DNA of 64,000 nt from Brotonthovivens ammoniilytica (GCF_025566885.1 NZ_JAOQJQ010000003.1:186001-250000), one strand, 5' to 3'; counted from the first letter of the stretch, positions 42,466 to 51,554 are shown. Numbers and translations are program-made. Notes: generated from the sequence alone by a model not told the origin.

Positions 42466-43509
42466 ATGGTTCAACAGACAGGAAAACAGAGCCTTCGCTT
42501 CGCGGAGGCTCCTTTTATTTTAGAGAGTGCTTCCATTGCAGGAAAGAAGGAAAGCGAGGGGCCCATCGGGCATAAATTTGATGTGGTTGGCGAAGATGAC
42601 AAATTTGGGTGCGATAAATGGGAAGACGCAGAAAGCACCCTTCAGAAAGAAGCTTTGACAATGGCCATGGGAAAAGCCGGTGTAAAAGCCAAGGATGTCA
42701 GATATTTGTATGCAGGAGATCTGCTGGGGCAGACCATAGCCACTTCTTTCGGACTGCTGGACTTTGAGATTCCGCTGTTTGGGGTATATGGAGCCTGTTC
42801 TACTGCAGGAGAATCGCTGGGACTGGCTTCTATGGCTGTTTCTGCAGGATATGCGGATTTGGCGGCTGTAGTAACCTCCAGTCATTTTGCCAGCGCGGAG
42901 AAACAGTTTCGATTTCCCCTGGAATATGCCAATCAAAGACCCTTATGTTCTACCTGGACGGTTACCGGCAGCGGAGCATTTTTACTTTGCAGTGAAAACT
43001 TCCTGAAAAAAAATGGGAAGCAGCCCCAAGGAAAAGCCGTGCGGGTTACAGGCATTACCACCGGAAAAATTGTGGACTATGGGGTGAGAGATTCCATGAA
43101 TATGGGAGCCGCTATGGCCCCAGCGGCCGCAGACTGTATAGCGGCACATATGGAAGACTTTGGAAGGACCCCGGCGTATTACGACAAAATTATTACAGGG
43201 GATCTTGGGGAAGTAGGAAGAGAAATATTAATTGAGCTTTTAAACCAGAGAGGAATTGATGTGGGCGTCTGCCATACAGACTGCGGGATTGAAATCTTTG
43301 ATAATAAGCGTCAGGGAACAGGATCCGGCGGAAGCGGCTGCGGCTGTTCTGCAGTTACCCTAAGTGCTCATTTCCTTCCTCAGCTGCGCAGCGGAGAGCT
43401 TGAGCGTATTTTATTTGTGCCAACCGGAGCGCTGCTCTCAAAGATTAGCTTTAATGAAGGACAGAATGTTCCGGGAATTGCCCACGGGGTAGTGTTAGAG
43501 GCCCAATAG
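42466..43509 (+). CDS. spoVAD: Stage V sporulation protein AD
   Basis: 347 residues, normal length. A thiolase-fold protein that binds dipicolinic acid for the SpoVA channel. PFILESASIAGKKESEGPIG near the N-terminus, YLYAGDLLGQTIATSFGL, and FGVYGACSTAGESLGLASM are SpoVAD signatures. AAAAGGAGTG precedes the ATG. A terminator-like hairpin lies inside codons 8-16. Its usual upstream partner spoVAC is 29 kb away. Confidence 0.96.
   Translation: MVQQTGKQSLRFAEAPFILESASIAGKKESEGPIGHKFDVVGEDDKFGCDKWEDAESTLQKEALTMAMGKAGVKAKDVRYLYAGDLLGQTIATSFGLLDFEIPLFGVYGACSTAGESLGLASMAVSAGYADLAAVVTSSHFASAEKQFRFPLEYANQRPLCSTWTVTGSGAFLLCSENFLKKNGKQPQGKAVRVTGITTGKIVDYGVRDSMNMGAAMAPAAADCIAAHMEDFGRTPAYYDKIITGDLGEVGREILIELLNQRGIDVGVCHTDCGIEIFDNKRQGTGSGGSGCGCSAVTLSAHFLPQLRSGELERILFVPTGALLSKISFNEGQNVPGIAHGVVLEAQ
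42489..42520 (+). other. Terminator-like hairpin within the start of spoVAD
   Basis: GAGCCTTCGC and GCGGAGGCTC pair with one G-U around TTC, followed by CTTTTATTTT. It has the form of an intrinsic terminator but lies 23 bases inside the coding region; translating ribosomes would normally cover it. Confidence 0.45.
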
Positions 43510-43526
43510 CCAACAGGAGGAAAAAA

Positions 43527-43883
43527 ATGGATTATATTATTGCGTTTTTAATTGGCGGCGCTATCTGTGCCGTTGTCCAGATTCTGCTGGATAAGACGAA
43601 AATGCTGCCGGGCAGGGTCATGGTACTGCTTGTCTGCACCGGAAGTGTTCTTGGAGCGCTTCACATTTACAAACCGTTTCTGAAGTTTGCAGGAGCAGGA
43701 GCAAGTGTACCTCTGCTTGGCTTTGGCAATGTACTTTGGGAAGGTATGAAAAAAGCTATTGATGCAGAAGGATTTTTAGGTTTATTTAAAGGCGGTTTTA
43801 CAGCCTGTGCGGTGGGCGTTTCGGCAGCACTGATTTTCAGTTATCTGGTTTCATGGATTTTTGACTCAAAAATGAGAAAGTAA
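43527..43883 (+). CDS. spoVAE: Stage V sporulation protein AE
   Basis: 118 residues with three or four membrane segments. FLIGGAICAVVQILLDKTKM and FLKFAGAGASVPLLGFGN are the SpoVAEb signatures and parallel the SpoVAC motifs. Behind ACAGGAGG, 17 bases after spoVAD. Part of the dipicolinate uptake channel of the forespore. Confidence 0.95.
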   Translation: MDYIIAFLIGGAICAVVQILLDKTKMLPGRVMVLLVCTGSVLGALHIYKPFLKFAGAGASVPLLGFGNVLWEGMKKAIDAEGFLGLFKGGFTACAVGVSAALIFSYLVSWIFDSKMRK

Positions 43884-43956
43884 AAGCTGTGTGTATAAAA
43901 ATGAACGGATATGACAATATTAGAAATGTAATTAAATTTCAAAGGAGATTTTAATC

Positions 43957-44364
43957 ATGAAAAAAATTTTTGCAGTACTTATGATGGCGCTGATGTTAAG
44001 TTCTCTTGCAGCCTGCGGAAATAAGGACAAAACAACTACAGATAAGACAACTACAGAGAAAACAGATGACAAGACAACAACTACGGACAAAACAACTACA
44101 GATAAAACAACAACAGACGATAATAACGCTCTGGAAAATGCCGGTGATGACATCAAAGATGGCGCTGAAGATCTGAAGGATGATATGAAAGATGCTGTGG
44201 ACAATACCAACGACAACGTAACTGACAATAAAACTACAGATAATACTACCACAAATAATACTACTACAGATAATAAAACTACAGACAAAACAAAAACAAC
44301 AACCAAAGACAATGCCACAGGGGATAAAACAACTACAAAAACAAAAACTACAACAAATGAATAA
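43957..44364 (+). CDS. Low-complexity Thr/Asp/Lys-rich lipoprotein
   Basis: 135 residues, AAAGGAG before ATG. Lipoprotein signal ending LSSLAACGN; the mature part is almost wholly KTTTDKTTT-type repeats around a short DDIKDGAEDLKDDMKDAVDN helix. Likely an extended, surface-exposed linker or coat-associated protein. It follows spoVAE by 73 bp and might be spore-related, though no promoter decides this. It ends in a bidirectional terminator shared with guaB. Confidence 0.7.
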   Translation: MKKIFAVLMMALMLSSLAACGNKDKTTTDKTTTEKTDDKTTTTDKTTTDKTTTDDNNALENAGDDIKDGAEDLKDDMKDAVDNTNDNVTDNKTTDNTTTNNTTTDNKTTDKTKTTTKDNATGDKTTTKTKTTTNE

Positions 44365-44440
44365 TTGTTGAAAAAGGAATCCTGACTGCGGGACTCTTTA
44401 CCTATGGCGGGGAAATTCTAAGGACCTTCCTAAAGGAAAT

Positions 44441-44480
44441 AAAAAATCCGGAACGAGAATTTATTCGTCCCGGATTTTTT
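44441..44480. terminator. Bidirectional terminator between lipoprotein gene and guaB
   Basis: AAAAAATCCGG (44441-44451) pairs with CCGGATTTTTT (44470-44480), with further pairing ACGA/TCGT inside. Confidence 0.9.
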
Positions 44481-44485
44481 GGTCT

Positions 44486-45943
44486 TTACTCTTCAATGCT
44501 GTAGTTTGGAGCCTCTTTTGTAATGTGGATATCGTGAGGATGGCTTTCTTTTAATGCCGCTGCGGAAATTTTTACAAACTTGCTGGATTTTATTAAATCC
44601 TGGATAGTAGGAGCGCCGCAGTAGCCCATACCTGAACGGATACCGCCCAGAAGTTGGAATACAGTGTCTTCTACAGTTCCTTTGTATGCCACACGGCCTT
44701 CAACGCCTTCCGGTACCAGTTTTTTTGCATCCTGCTGGAAGTAGCGGTCTTTGCTTCCATTTTCCATTGCTGCTAAAGAGCCCATACCTCTGTAAACTTT
44801 GTATTTACGTCCCTGGTATAACTCAAAAGTTCCCGGACTTTCATCACATCCGGCAAAGATGGAACCCATCATACATACATTTGCTCCGGCAGCCAGAGCC
44901 TTTGTCATATCTCCGGAGTATTTAATACCGCCGTCTGCAATGATTGGGATATTATATTCTTTTGCAACTTCATAGCAGTCCATAATTGCGGAAATCTGTG
45001 GAACGCCGATACCTGCAACAATACGGGTGGTACAGATAGAACCTGGTCCGATACCTACTTTTACCGCATCAGCCCCTGCTTCAATCAGAGCTTTTGTAGC
45101 GTCTCCTGTTGCAACATTTCCTGCAATAATCTGCAGATCAGGATATTTGGCCTTAATATCGCGAACTGCTTTTAAAATATTGGCGGAATGTCCGTGAGCG
45201 GAATCCACAACGATTACATCTACATGAACGGCAACTAAAGCGTCAACACGTTCCATCATGTTTGCTGTAATACCAACGCCGGCGCCGCAGAGAAGACGTC
45301 CCTGGGCATCCTTGGCAGAGGATGGATATTTAATTTGTTTTTCAATATCTTTAATGGTAATTAAACCTTTTAATTTGAAATTATCATCTACGATAGGAAG
45401 CTTTTCTTTTCTCGCTTTTGCAAGAATTGCTTTTGCCTCTTCAAGAGTGATGCCTTCTTTGGCTGTAATCAGCCCTTCAGAAGTCATGCTTTCGCTGATT
45501 TTTTTAGTAAAGTCCGTCTCAAATTTTAAATCACGGTTTGTAATAATACCTACAAGCTTTCCGGTGCTGTCTGTAATGGGTACACCGGAAATACGGAATT
45601 TGGCCATTAAGTCGTCCGCATCCTGAAGGGTATGATCTGCAGAAAGTGAAAAGGGATCTGTTATGACACCGTTCTCTGAACGTTTTACCTTGTCTACCTC
45701 CTCTGCCTGTGCTTCCACAGACATGTTTTTGTGAATGATACCGATACCGCCCTGTCTTGCCATGGCGATTGCCATTCTGTGCTCCGTTACAGTATCCATG
45801 CTTGCACTCATCATTGGAATATGCAGCGTGATTTTCTCTGTCAGCTTTGTCGTTAAATCCACCATGTTTGGAGTGACTTCAGAGTATGCTGGTACTAATA
45901 ACACATCATCAAATGTTATTCCCTCTCCGATGATTGTTCCCAT
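44486..45943 (-). CDS. guaB: Inosine-5'-monophosphate dehydrogenase
   Basis: 485 residues from ATG 45943 (GAGAGG upstream). Oxidises IMP to XMP with NAD, the committed step to guanine nucleotides. FDDVLLVPAYSEV at the start, two CBS domains (about 92-200) inserted in the barrel, GSICTTRIVAG with the catalytic Cys, DGGIKYSGD, and YRGMGS. The C-terminal flap ends at EEAP-type residues as usual. Transcribed alone from a consensus promoter at 46037-46065. Confidence 0.98.
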   Translation of the reverse strand: MGTIIGEGITFDDVLLVPAYSEVTPNMVDLTTKLTEKITLHIPMMSASMDTVTEHRMAIAMARQGGIGIIHKNMSVEAQAEEVDKVKRSENGVITDPFSLSADHTLQDADDLMAKFRISGVPITDSTGKLVGIITNRDLKFETDFTKKISESMTSEGLITAKEGITLEEAKAILAKARKEKLPIVDDNFKLKGLITIKDIEKQIKYPSSAKDAQGRLLCGAGVGITANMMERVDALVAVHVDVIVVDSAHGHSANILKAVRDIKAKYPDLQIIAGNVATGDATKALIEAGADAVKVGIGPGSICTTRIVAGIGVPQISAIMDCYEVAKEYNIPIIADGGIKYSGDMTKALAAGANVCMMGSIFAGCDESPGTFELYQGRKYKVYRGMGSLAAMENGSKDRYFQQDAKKLVPEGVEGRVAYKGTVEDTVFQLLGGIRSGMGYCGAPTIQDLIKSSKFVKISAAALKESHPHDIHITKEAPNYSIEE

Positions 45944-46036
45944 TTCAATTCCTCTCTTTCTTCTTCGTATTCTTTTCTCTGCAAAAAACAGCATAAACAT
46001 ATGTAAAAACTATTTTCTGCAAGATATGTTTTTTCA

Positions 46037-46065
46037 ATTATAGTAATAATAAAGTTTAATGTCAA
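46037..46065 (-). promoter_or_regulatory. Consensus sigma-A promoter of guaB
   Basis: On the minus strand TTGACA (46065-46060), 17 bp, TATAAT (46042-46037): perfect match to consensus. Confidence 0.92.
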
Positions 46066-46172
46066 TGGAATTAATAGTTTGATTCCCTTTTTCAACATAT
46101 TGTGATATTTTTATAAAAGAACAGAGTTTTTATTAGAACAAATTACAAGAACAGAGGGACAGGGAGGTTATT

Positions 46173-46955
46173 ATGGAATTTCGGCCATGCATAGATATTC
46201 ACAATGGAAAAATAAAGCAGATTGTAGGAAGCAGTTTAAAAGATGCCGGCAATCAGGCCAAAGAAAATTTTGTCTCTGAGCAGGATGGGGCTTTTTATGC
46301 AGAATTTTATAAAAAGGACCGGATCCGGGGAGGGCACATTATACTTCTAAATGCCGCTGATTCAGAATATTATGAAGCCACAAAGGCCCAGGCCTTATCG
46401 GCGCTGAGGGCATATCCGGGAGGGCTTCAGGCAGGGGGCGGTATTCACAGTGAAAATGCGGAGGTATTTTTAGAGGCGGGCGCCAGCCATGTGATTGTAA
46501 CTTCCTATGTGTTTAAAGATGGACATGTTAACTATGAAAATCTGGAGCGGATAAAAAGGGAAGTTGGAAAAGAACATCTGGTTTTGGATTTAAGCTGCAG
46601 AAAGAAAGAGGAGGGTTATTATATTGTTACGGACCGCTGGCAGAAATTTACCTGTGAGCGGATTGACAGACAGCTGTTGGATGAGTTAAAAGATTATGCC
46701 GATGAATTTCTGATTCATGCTGTTGATGTAGAGGGAAAAGCATCCGGCATTGAAGAGGAGCTGGTGAAAATGCTGGGAGCCTGGGGCAAAATCCCGCTGA
46801 CCTATGCGGGAGGTGTAGGAAGTTTTGAGCATCTGCGTCAGTTAAAAGCGTGGGGACAGGACAAACTGAATGTTACCATTGGAAGTGCCCTGGACCTTTT
46901 TGGAGGACCTTTGTCTTATGAAAAAGTGCTGAAATTTATGGGAGAGCGAGCCTGA
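46173..46955 (+). CDS. hisA: Eukaryotic-type phosphoribosylformimino-AICAR-P isomerase (HisA)
   Basis: 260 residues. The motifs CIDIHNGKIKQIVG, FYKKDRIRGGHIILL, VIVTSYVF, VLDLSCRKK, FLIHAVDVEGKASGI and IGSALDLFGG match the fungal/plant HisA (yeast His6) pattern, not the common bacterial HisA with AIDLKDG. It would isomerise ProFAR to PRFAR in histidine synthesis. No other his gene is in the window. AGGGAGG precedes the ATG. A glnA promoter follows. Confidence 0.9.
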   Translation: MEFRPCIDIHNGKIKQIVGSSLKDAGNQAKENFVSEQDGAFYAEFYKKDRIRGGHIILLNAADSEYYEATKAQALSALRAYPGGLQAGGGIHSENAEVFLEAGASHVIVTSYVFKDGHVNYENLERIKREVGKEHLVLDLSCRKKEEGYYIVTDRWQKFTCERIDRQLLDELKDYADEFLIHAVDVEGKASGIEEELVKMLGAWGKIPLTYAGGVGSFEHLRQLKAWGQDKLNVTIGSALDLFGGPLSYEKVLKFMGERA

Positions 46956-46964
46956 ACTTTCTGT

Positions 46965-46993
46965 TTGGAGATATCCGACAATTGTGGTATGAT
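46965..46993 (+). promoter_or_regulatory. Probable sigma-A promoter of glnA
   Basis: TTGGAG (46965-46970), 17 bp, TATGAT (46988-46993), giving a leader of about 125 bases. The leader holds a TTTCC/GGAAA hairpin near 47005-47020 but no clear ANTAR-type paired hexaloops. Confidence 0.55.
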
Positions 46994-47124
46994 AATTAAG
47001 GCTTTCCGGCTCATGGAAAATGCACTTATTATGAGGTGGAGAATACAAAAACGGTTGAATGAAATAGACATGAATCAATGAAAACTGAAAGAAATTGAAT
47101 GATAAAGAAACAGGAGAATGCAGA

Positions 47125-48450
47125 ATGTATACTCAAAAAGATATTATCCGCATGGTGGAAGAAGAAGATGTAGAGTTTATCCGTCTGCAGTTTACCGATA
47201 TTTTCGGTATTCTGAAAAATGTAGCTATTACAAAAAGCCAGCTGGAGAAAGCACTGGCCAATCAGTGTATGTTTGACGGCTCCTCTATTGAAGGGTTTGT
47301 CAGAATTGAAGAATCAGATATGTATCTGTATCCGGATCTGGATACTTTTACGATCTTTCCGTGGCGACCACAGCAAGGAAAGGTAGCAAGGATTATCTGC
47401 GATGTTTACTGTGTGGACCGAAAGCCCTTTGAGGGTGATCCAAGATATGTGCTGCGCCGTGCAGTAAAAGAGGCTCAGGAGATGGGTTATAATCTGAATG
47501 TAGGACCGGAATGTGAATTTTTCCTCTTCCATACGGATGATTACGGCCGCCCTACTACAATTTCTCATGAACATGCGGGTTATTTTGATCTGGGTCCCGT
47601 TGATCTTGGAGAGAATGCCAGAAGGGATATTGTTCTGACGCTGGAGGAGATGGGATATGAGATTGAGGCTTCTCATCATGAGATTGCTCCGGCACAGCAT
47701 GAGATTGACTTTAAGTATGAGCCAGCACTTCATGCGGCCGACAATATTATGACCTTTAAGCTGGCAGTGAAAACAATCGCAAAACGCCATGGGCTTTATG
47801 CTACTTTTATGCCAAAACCGAAAGCTGATATCAATGGTTCCGGAATGCATGTGAATATGTCTTTGTCCAAAGATGGGAAGAATATATTCTGTGATGAATC
47901 ATCCCAGGACGGCTTAAGTCAGGAAGCGCGCTGGTTTATGGGAGGACTTATGAAGCACATTAAGGCTATTACCGCCATTGCAAATCCTCTTGTAAATTCA
48001 TACAAACGTCTGCTTCCGGGATATGAGACGCCGGTTTATATTGCCTGGTCCGCCACAAACCGCAGCCCTTTAATCAGGATTCCTGCAGAGCGGGGAGAGA
48101 ATACAAGAATTGAGTTAAGAAGTCCGGACCCGGCGGCCAACCCGTATCTGACACTGGCTGTATGTCTGGCAGCGGGACTGAAAGGAATACGTGAGAAAAC
48201 GGATCCTCCGGCAAGTGTCAATCAGAATCTGTTTGCTCTGACGGAAGAAGAGCGCAGGGAACTTAAGATTGATGTTCTTCCAACGAACCTGAAACATGCC
48301 CTGTCAGAGCTGAAAAAGGATTCTTTTATCTGCAGCGTTTTAGGAGAGCATATCTGCTCTAAATATATAGAAGCAAAAGAAAGAGAATGGGCCCACTACA
48401 AGGCAAGTATTACAGACTGGGAGACAAACGCCTATCTTGAAAAATATTAG
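47125..48450 (+). CDS. glnA: Glutamine synthetase type I
   Basis: 441 residues from ATG 47125 behind AGGAGA; the length is that of the GSI-alpha group. Makes glutamine from glutamate and ammonia with ATP. FDGSSIEGF, NVGPECEFFLF, GSGMHVNMSLS and NRSPLIRIPA are the catalytic and ATP-binding signatures. The adenylylation-site Tyr region of the beta type is absent, as expected. An ANTAR regulator gene follows by 15 bases. Confidence 0.97.
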   Translation: MYTQKDIIRMVEEEDVEFIRLQFTDIFGILKNVAITKSQLEKALANQCMFDGSSIEGFVRIEESDMYLYPDLDTFTIFPWRPQQGKVARIICDVYCVDRKPFEGDPRYVLRRAVKEAQEMGYNLNVGPECEFFLFHTDDYGRPTTISHEHAGYFDLGPVDLGENARRDIVLTLEEMGYEIEASHHEIAPAQHEIDFKYEPALHAADNIMTFKLAVKTIAKRHGLYATFMPKPKADINGSGMHVNMSLSKDGKNIFCDESSQDGLSQEARWFMGGLMKHIKAITAIANPLVNSYKRLLPGYETPVYIAWSATNRSPLIRIPAERGENTRIELRSPDPAANPYLTLAVCLAAGLKGIREKTDPPASVNQNLFALTEEERRELKIDVLPTNLKHALSELKKDSFICSVLGEHICSKYIEAKEREWAHYKASITDWETNAYLEKY

Positions 48451-48465
48451 CGCAGGATTTTTAGC

Positions 48466-49014
48466 ATGACAGGCATTATTATAGCATTTCCAAAGTCTGA
48501 AAACGGACAGAATATAAAAAATATACTTACAAGAAACGGATATCATGTTCTGGCTGTCTGCGTCAGCGGAGCGCAGGTGCTGCAGGAGGCTTACAGCCTA
48601 AGAGATGGTATTGTAATCAGTGGATACCGTCTGACAGATATGTTTTACACAGAGCTTTTGAATGATCTGCCGGAGGACTTTGACATGCTTTTGATTTCCG
48701 CAAAGGTACAGCTGGCAGAGCAGAGAAATTCTGCACTTTTGAGCCTTTCTATGCCAATGAAAGTACATGAGCTTCTTTCTACCGTGGAGATGATGGTTTA
48801 TAACCGAGAGAAGAAAAAGAAAAAGCGTAAGTCAGCTCCCCGGAAACGGACGGGAGAAGAAAAGGAACTGATAGAAAAAGCAAAGGCAGTGCTTATGGAG
48901 CGGAATCATATGACAGAAGAGGATGCTCACCGTTATATTCAAAAATGCAGTATGGAAAGCGGCAGCAGCCTGCCGGAGACTTCCCAGATGATTATCAGTA
49001 TGATTGATACATAA
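48466..49014 (+). CDS. ANTAR-domain RNA-binding response regulator
   Basis: 182 residues. The N-terminal ~110 residues resemble a receiver domain lacking a clear phospho-acceptor Asp pattern. The C-terminal ANTAR domain (about 126-180) has EEKELIEKAKAVLMERNHM and AHRYIQKCSMESG. ANTAR proteins act as antiterminators. Its place 15 bp behind glnA is a recurring Clostridia arrangement and suggests nitrogen control at the RNA level. Confidence 0.88.
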   Translation: MTGIIIAFPKSENGQNIKNILTRNGYHVLAVCVSGAQVLQEAYSLRDGIVISGYRLTDMFYTELLNDLPEDFDMLLISAKVQLAEQRNSALLSLSMPMKVHELLSTVEMMVYNREKKKKKRKSAPRKRTGEEKELIEKAKAVLMERNHMTEEDAHRYIQKCSMESGSSLPETSQMIISMIDT

Positions 49015-49090
49015 ACATAACAGCAGAATATCTGCGCATCTGTCACCTGACAGGTCAGAAAACAGAAATAAAAAGTAAGGAGTGATTAGA

Positions 49091-50305
49091 ATGTTTAAAG
49101 TAAATGACAATTTTTTAAAATTACCGGGCAGTTATCTGTTCAGCACAATTGCTAAAAAGGTAAATGCTTATTCTAAGGCCCATCCGGACAAAACCCTGAT
49201 CCGCCTTGGAATTGGTGATGTAACCCAGCCTCTGGCGCCGGCCATTATTGATGCTCTTCATAAATCTGTAGATGAGATGGCACATGCAGAGAGCTTTCAC
49301 GGTTATGCGCCGGATCTTGGCTATGAATTTTTAAGAACGGCTATTGTGAAAAATGATTATACATCCAGAGGATGTGAGATATCGGCTGATGAGATTTTTG
49401 TTTCCGACGGCGCGAAATGTGATTCCGGAAATATTCAGGAGCTTTTTGCTTTGGATAATAAAATTGCAGTCTGCGATCCGGTTTATCCGGTTTATGTAGA
49501 TTCTAATGTTATGGCAGGAAGAACCGGAGTTTACGACCTGTCCACTGAACGGTGGAGCCAAGTGATTTATATGCCGTGCACAAAGGAAAACAATTTTGTA
49601 CCGGAGTTTCCAAAGGAACAGCCGGATCTGATTTATCTGTGTATCCCCAATAATCCAACGGGAACAACTATTACAAAAGCCCAGCTGCAGGAGTGGGTAA
49701 ATTATGCGAATAAGATTGGTGCAGTAATTATCTATGACGCTGCATATGAGGCATATATTTCGGAAGAGGACGTACCTCATTCCATCTATGAATGCGAAGG
49801 GGCCAGAACCTGTGCAATAGAGCTGCGCAGCTTTTCAAAAAATGCAGGATTTACAGGTGTCCGTCTTGGATTTACCGTTGTACCAAAGGATTTAAAGAGC
49901 GGAGAGGTATCTCTTCATGACATGTGGGCCAGACGGCATGGGACCAAATATAATGGAGCGCCGTATATTGTACAGCGGGCCGGGGAAGCTGTCTATTCTG
50001 AGGCCGGAAAGGCACAGTTAAAAGAACAGGTGGCATATTATATGAAAAATGCGGCGGCTATTAAAAGCGGTCTTACAGAGGCAGGATATGAAGTGTTTGG
50101 CGGTGTGAATGCACCGTATATCTGGCTGAAGACGCCGGAACATATGACCTCCTGGGATTTCTTTGATTATCTACTGGAAAATGCCAATGTAGTTGGAACT
50201 CCGGGCTCCGGGTTTGGCCCCTGCGGAGAAGGATATTTCAGGCTTACTGCATTTGGCTCCCATGAGAATACCAAGGCAGCTCTTAAACGGTTGAAAGCGC
50301 TGTAA
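49091..50305 (+). CDS. dapL: LL-diaminopimelate aminotransferase
   Basis: 404 residues from ATG 49091 with AAGGAG upstream. It converts tetrahydrodipicolinate to LL-diaminopimelate in one PLP-dependent step, bypassing the acyl intermediates. LIRLGIGDVTQPL near the N-terminus, IPNNPTGT, and SFSKNAGFTGVRLGF with the PLP Lys are conserved. Together with dapA and dapB downstream it outlines a DapL lysine/peptidoglycan route. The MFS gene starts 17 bases after. Confidence 0.97.
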   Translation: MFKVNDNFLKLPGSYLFSTIAKKVNAYSKAHPDKTLIRLGIGDVTQPLAPAIIDALHKSVDEMAHAESFHGYAPDLGYEFLRTAIVKNDYTSRGCEISADEIFVSDGAKCDSGNIQELFALDNKIAVCDPVYPVYVDSNVMAGRTGVYDLSTERWSQVIYMPCTKENNFVPEFPKEQPDLIYLCIPNNPTGTTITKAQLQEWVNYANKIGAVIIYDAAYEAYISEEDVPHSIYECEGARTCAIELRSFSKNAGFTGVRLGFTVVPKDLKSGEVSLHDMWARRHGTKYNGAPYIVQRAGEAVYSEAGKAQLKEQVAYYMKNAAAIKSGLTEAGYEVFGGVNAPYIWLKTPEHMTSWDFFDYLLENANVVGTPGSGFGPCGEGYFRLTAFGSHENTKAALKRLKAL

Positions 50306-50321
50306 TACGGGGCCAGATGAG

Positions 50322-51515
50322 ATGATGCGTAAAAATAATTACAGTCAGACTGTGCGGGCGGCTTCTGTGGGCTATATTGTACAGGCAATGATTAATACAT
50401 TTGCCCCTCTGTTGTTTGTTACATTTCAGAATATTTATTACATATCGCTGGCACAGGTATCCATGTTGATTCTGGTCAACTTTGCAGCACAGATTGCCCT
50501 GGATTTTTTTGCCTCCTGCTTTGCAGACCGGATCGGATATCGGAAATGTATCATTGCGGCCCATATTTTATCAGCGGCGGGGACCGCCGGGCTGGCGTTT
50601 TTGCCGGAGCTGTTTGCCAGTCCTTTTACAGGACTTGTTCTAGCCGTTGTGATATACGGTGCAGGGGGCGGTCTTACAGAGGTGCTGCTGACGCCCATTG
50701 TTCAGGCCTGCCCCATAAAAGAAAAGGATAAGGCAGTTAGTATGCTTCATTCTTTTTACTGCTGGGGAAGCGTACTTATTATCGGTCTTTCTACTGTCTT
50801 TTTTAAAGCTGCAGGAATTGATAACTGGAAGCTTCTTGCAGTACTCTGGGCGGTTCTTCCTATCGCAAACGCTGTTTATTTCGCCTTTGTTCCGGTTTAT
50901 GAGCTTGTACCTGAGCAGGAGAAAATGCATTTTGGTGATCTTGCCAGATCGAAGGTTTTCTGGCTTCTCATGCTGTTTATGTTCTGCGCTGGCTCCTGTG
51001 AGATGGCCATTGCCCAGTGGGCTTCCAGCTTTGCGGAGGAAGGGCTCCATGTATCAAAAGAAATCGGGGACCTTGCGGGCCCCTGCATGTTTGCCGTATT
51101 AAAAGGCCTAGAGCGGCTCTGGTATGGACGGAAAGGAGAAAAGATACCTCTCTGGGGTTTTATGATGTTCTGCTCAGTACTGTGCGCGGTCTGCTATCTG
51201 GTGATCGGGCTTTCCTCCTCGGCAGTCATTGCCCTTATCGTCTGTGCCGTGGCAGGATTTTCCACCGGAGTTATGTGGCCGGGGACTTTCGCTGCTGCAG
51301 GAGAAGTGCTGCCAAAGGGGGGAACGGCGCTGTTTGGAATGCTGGCTCTGGCCGGAGATTTAGGCTGCGGAGCCGGTCCTGCCATTACAGGAGCTGTTTC
51401 TTTTGCAATGAATGATAATCTCCAGAGCGGATTTTTGTTTGGAACTATATTCGCGGTACTGATGATTACAGGTCTGCTGATGTTAAAGGGGATGCAAAAA
51501 AGAAGCTGCCAGTAG
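50322..51515 (+). CDS. Major facilitator superfamily transporter
   Basis: 397 residues, twelve predicted membrane segments. ADRIGYRKCI (about 67-76) is the MFS loop 2-3 motif. The fold resembles the FucP/YfkF-like sugar transporter group; the substrate cannot be stated. It follows dapL in the same direction, so it may be co-transcribed, and ends at a bidirectional terminator. Confidence 0.85.
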   Translation: MMRKNNYSQTVRAASVGYIVQAMINTFAPLLFVTFQNIYYISLAQVSMLILVNFAAQIALDFFASCFADRIGYRKCIIAAHILSAAGTAGLAFLPELFASPFTGLVLAVVIYGAGGGLTEVLLTPIVQACPIKEKDKAVSMLHSFYCWGSVLIIGLSTVFFKAAGIDNWKLLAVLWAVLPIANAVYFAFVPVYELVPEQEKMHFGDLARSKVFWLLMLFMFCAGSCEMAIAQWASSFAEEGLHVSKEIGDLAGPCMFAVLKGLERLWYGRKGEKIPLWGFMMFCSVLCAVCYLVIGLSSSAVIALIVCAVAGFSTGVMWPGTFAAAGEVLPKGGTALFGMLALAGDLGCGAGPAITGAVSFAMNDNLQSGFLFGTIFAVLMITGLLMLKGMQKRSCQ

Positions 51516-51554
51516 ATAAACTGCCGGCAGAAAAACTGATATTTTTATACAAAA

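Noticed and set aside
43932..44318. Minus-strand open frame rich in Val/Ser opposite the Thr-rich lipoprotein
   Set aside because: It is the antisense image of the ACA/ACT repeats and has no ribosome binding site.
44041..44345. Repetitive ACAACTACAGATAA sequence considered as a CRISPR-like array
   Set aside because: The units are in frame, have no spacers and encode the lipoprotein repeats.
46994..47120. ANTAR-type double hairpin in the glnA leader
   Set aside because: Only one plausible stem with a seven-base loop; the A1/G4 hexaloop pattern is not met.
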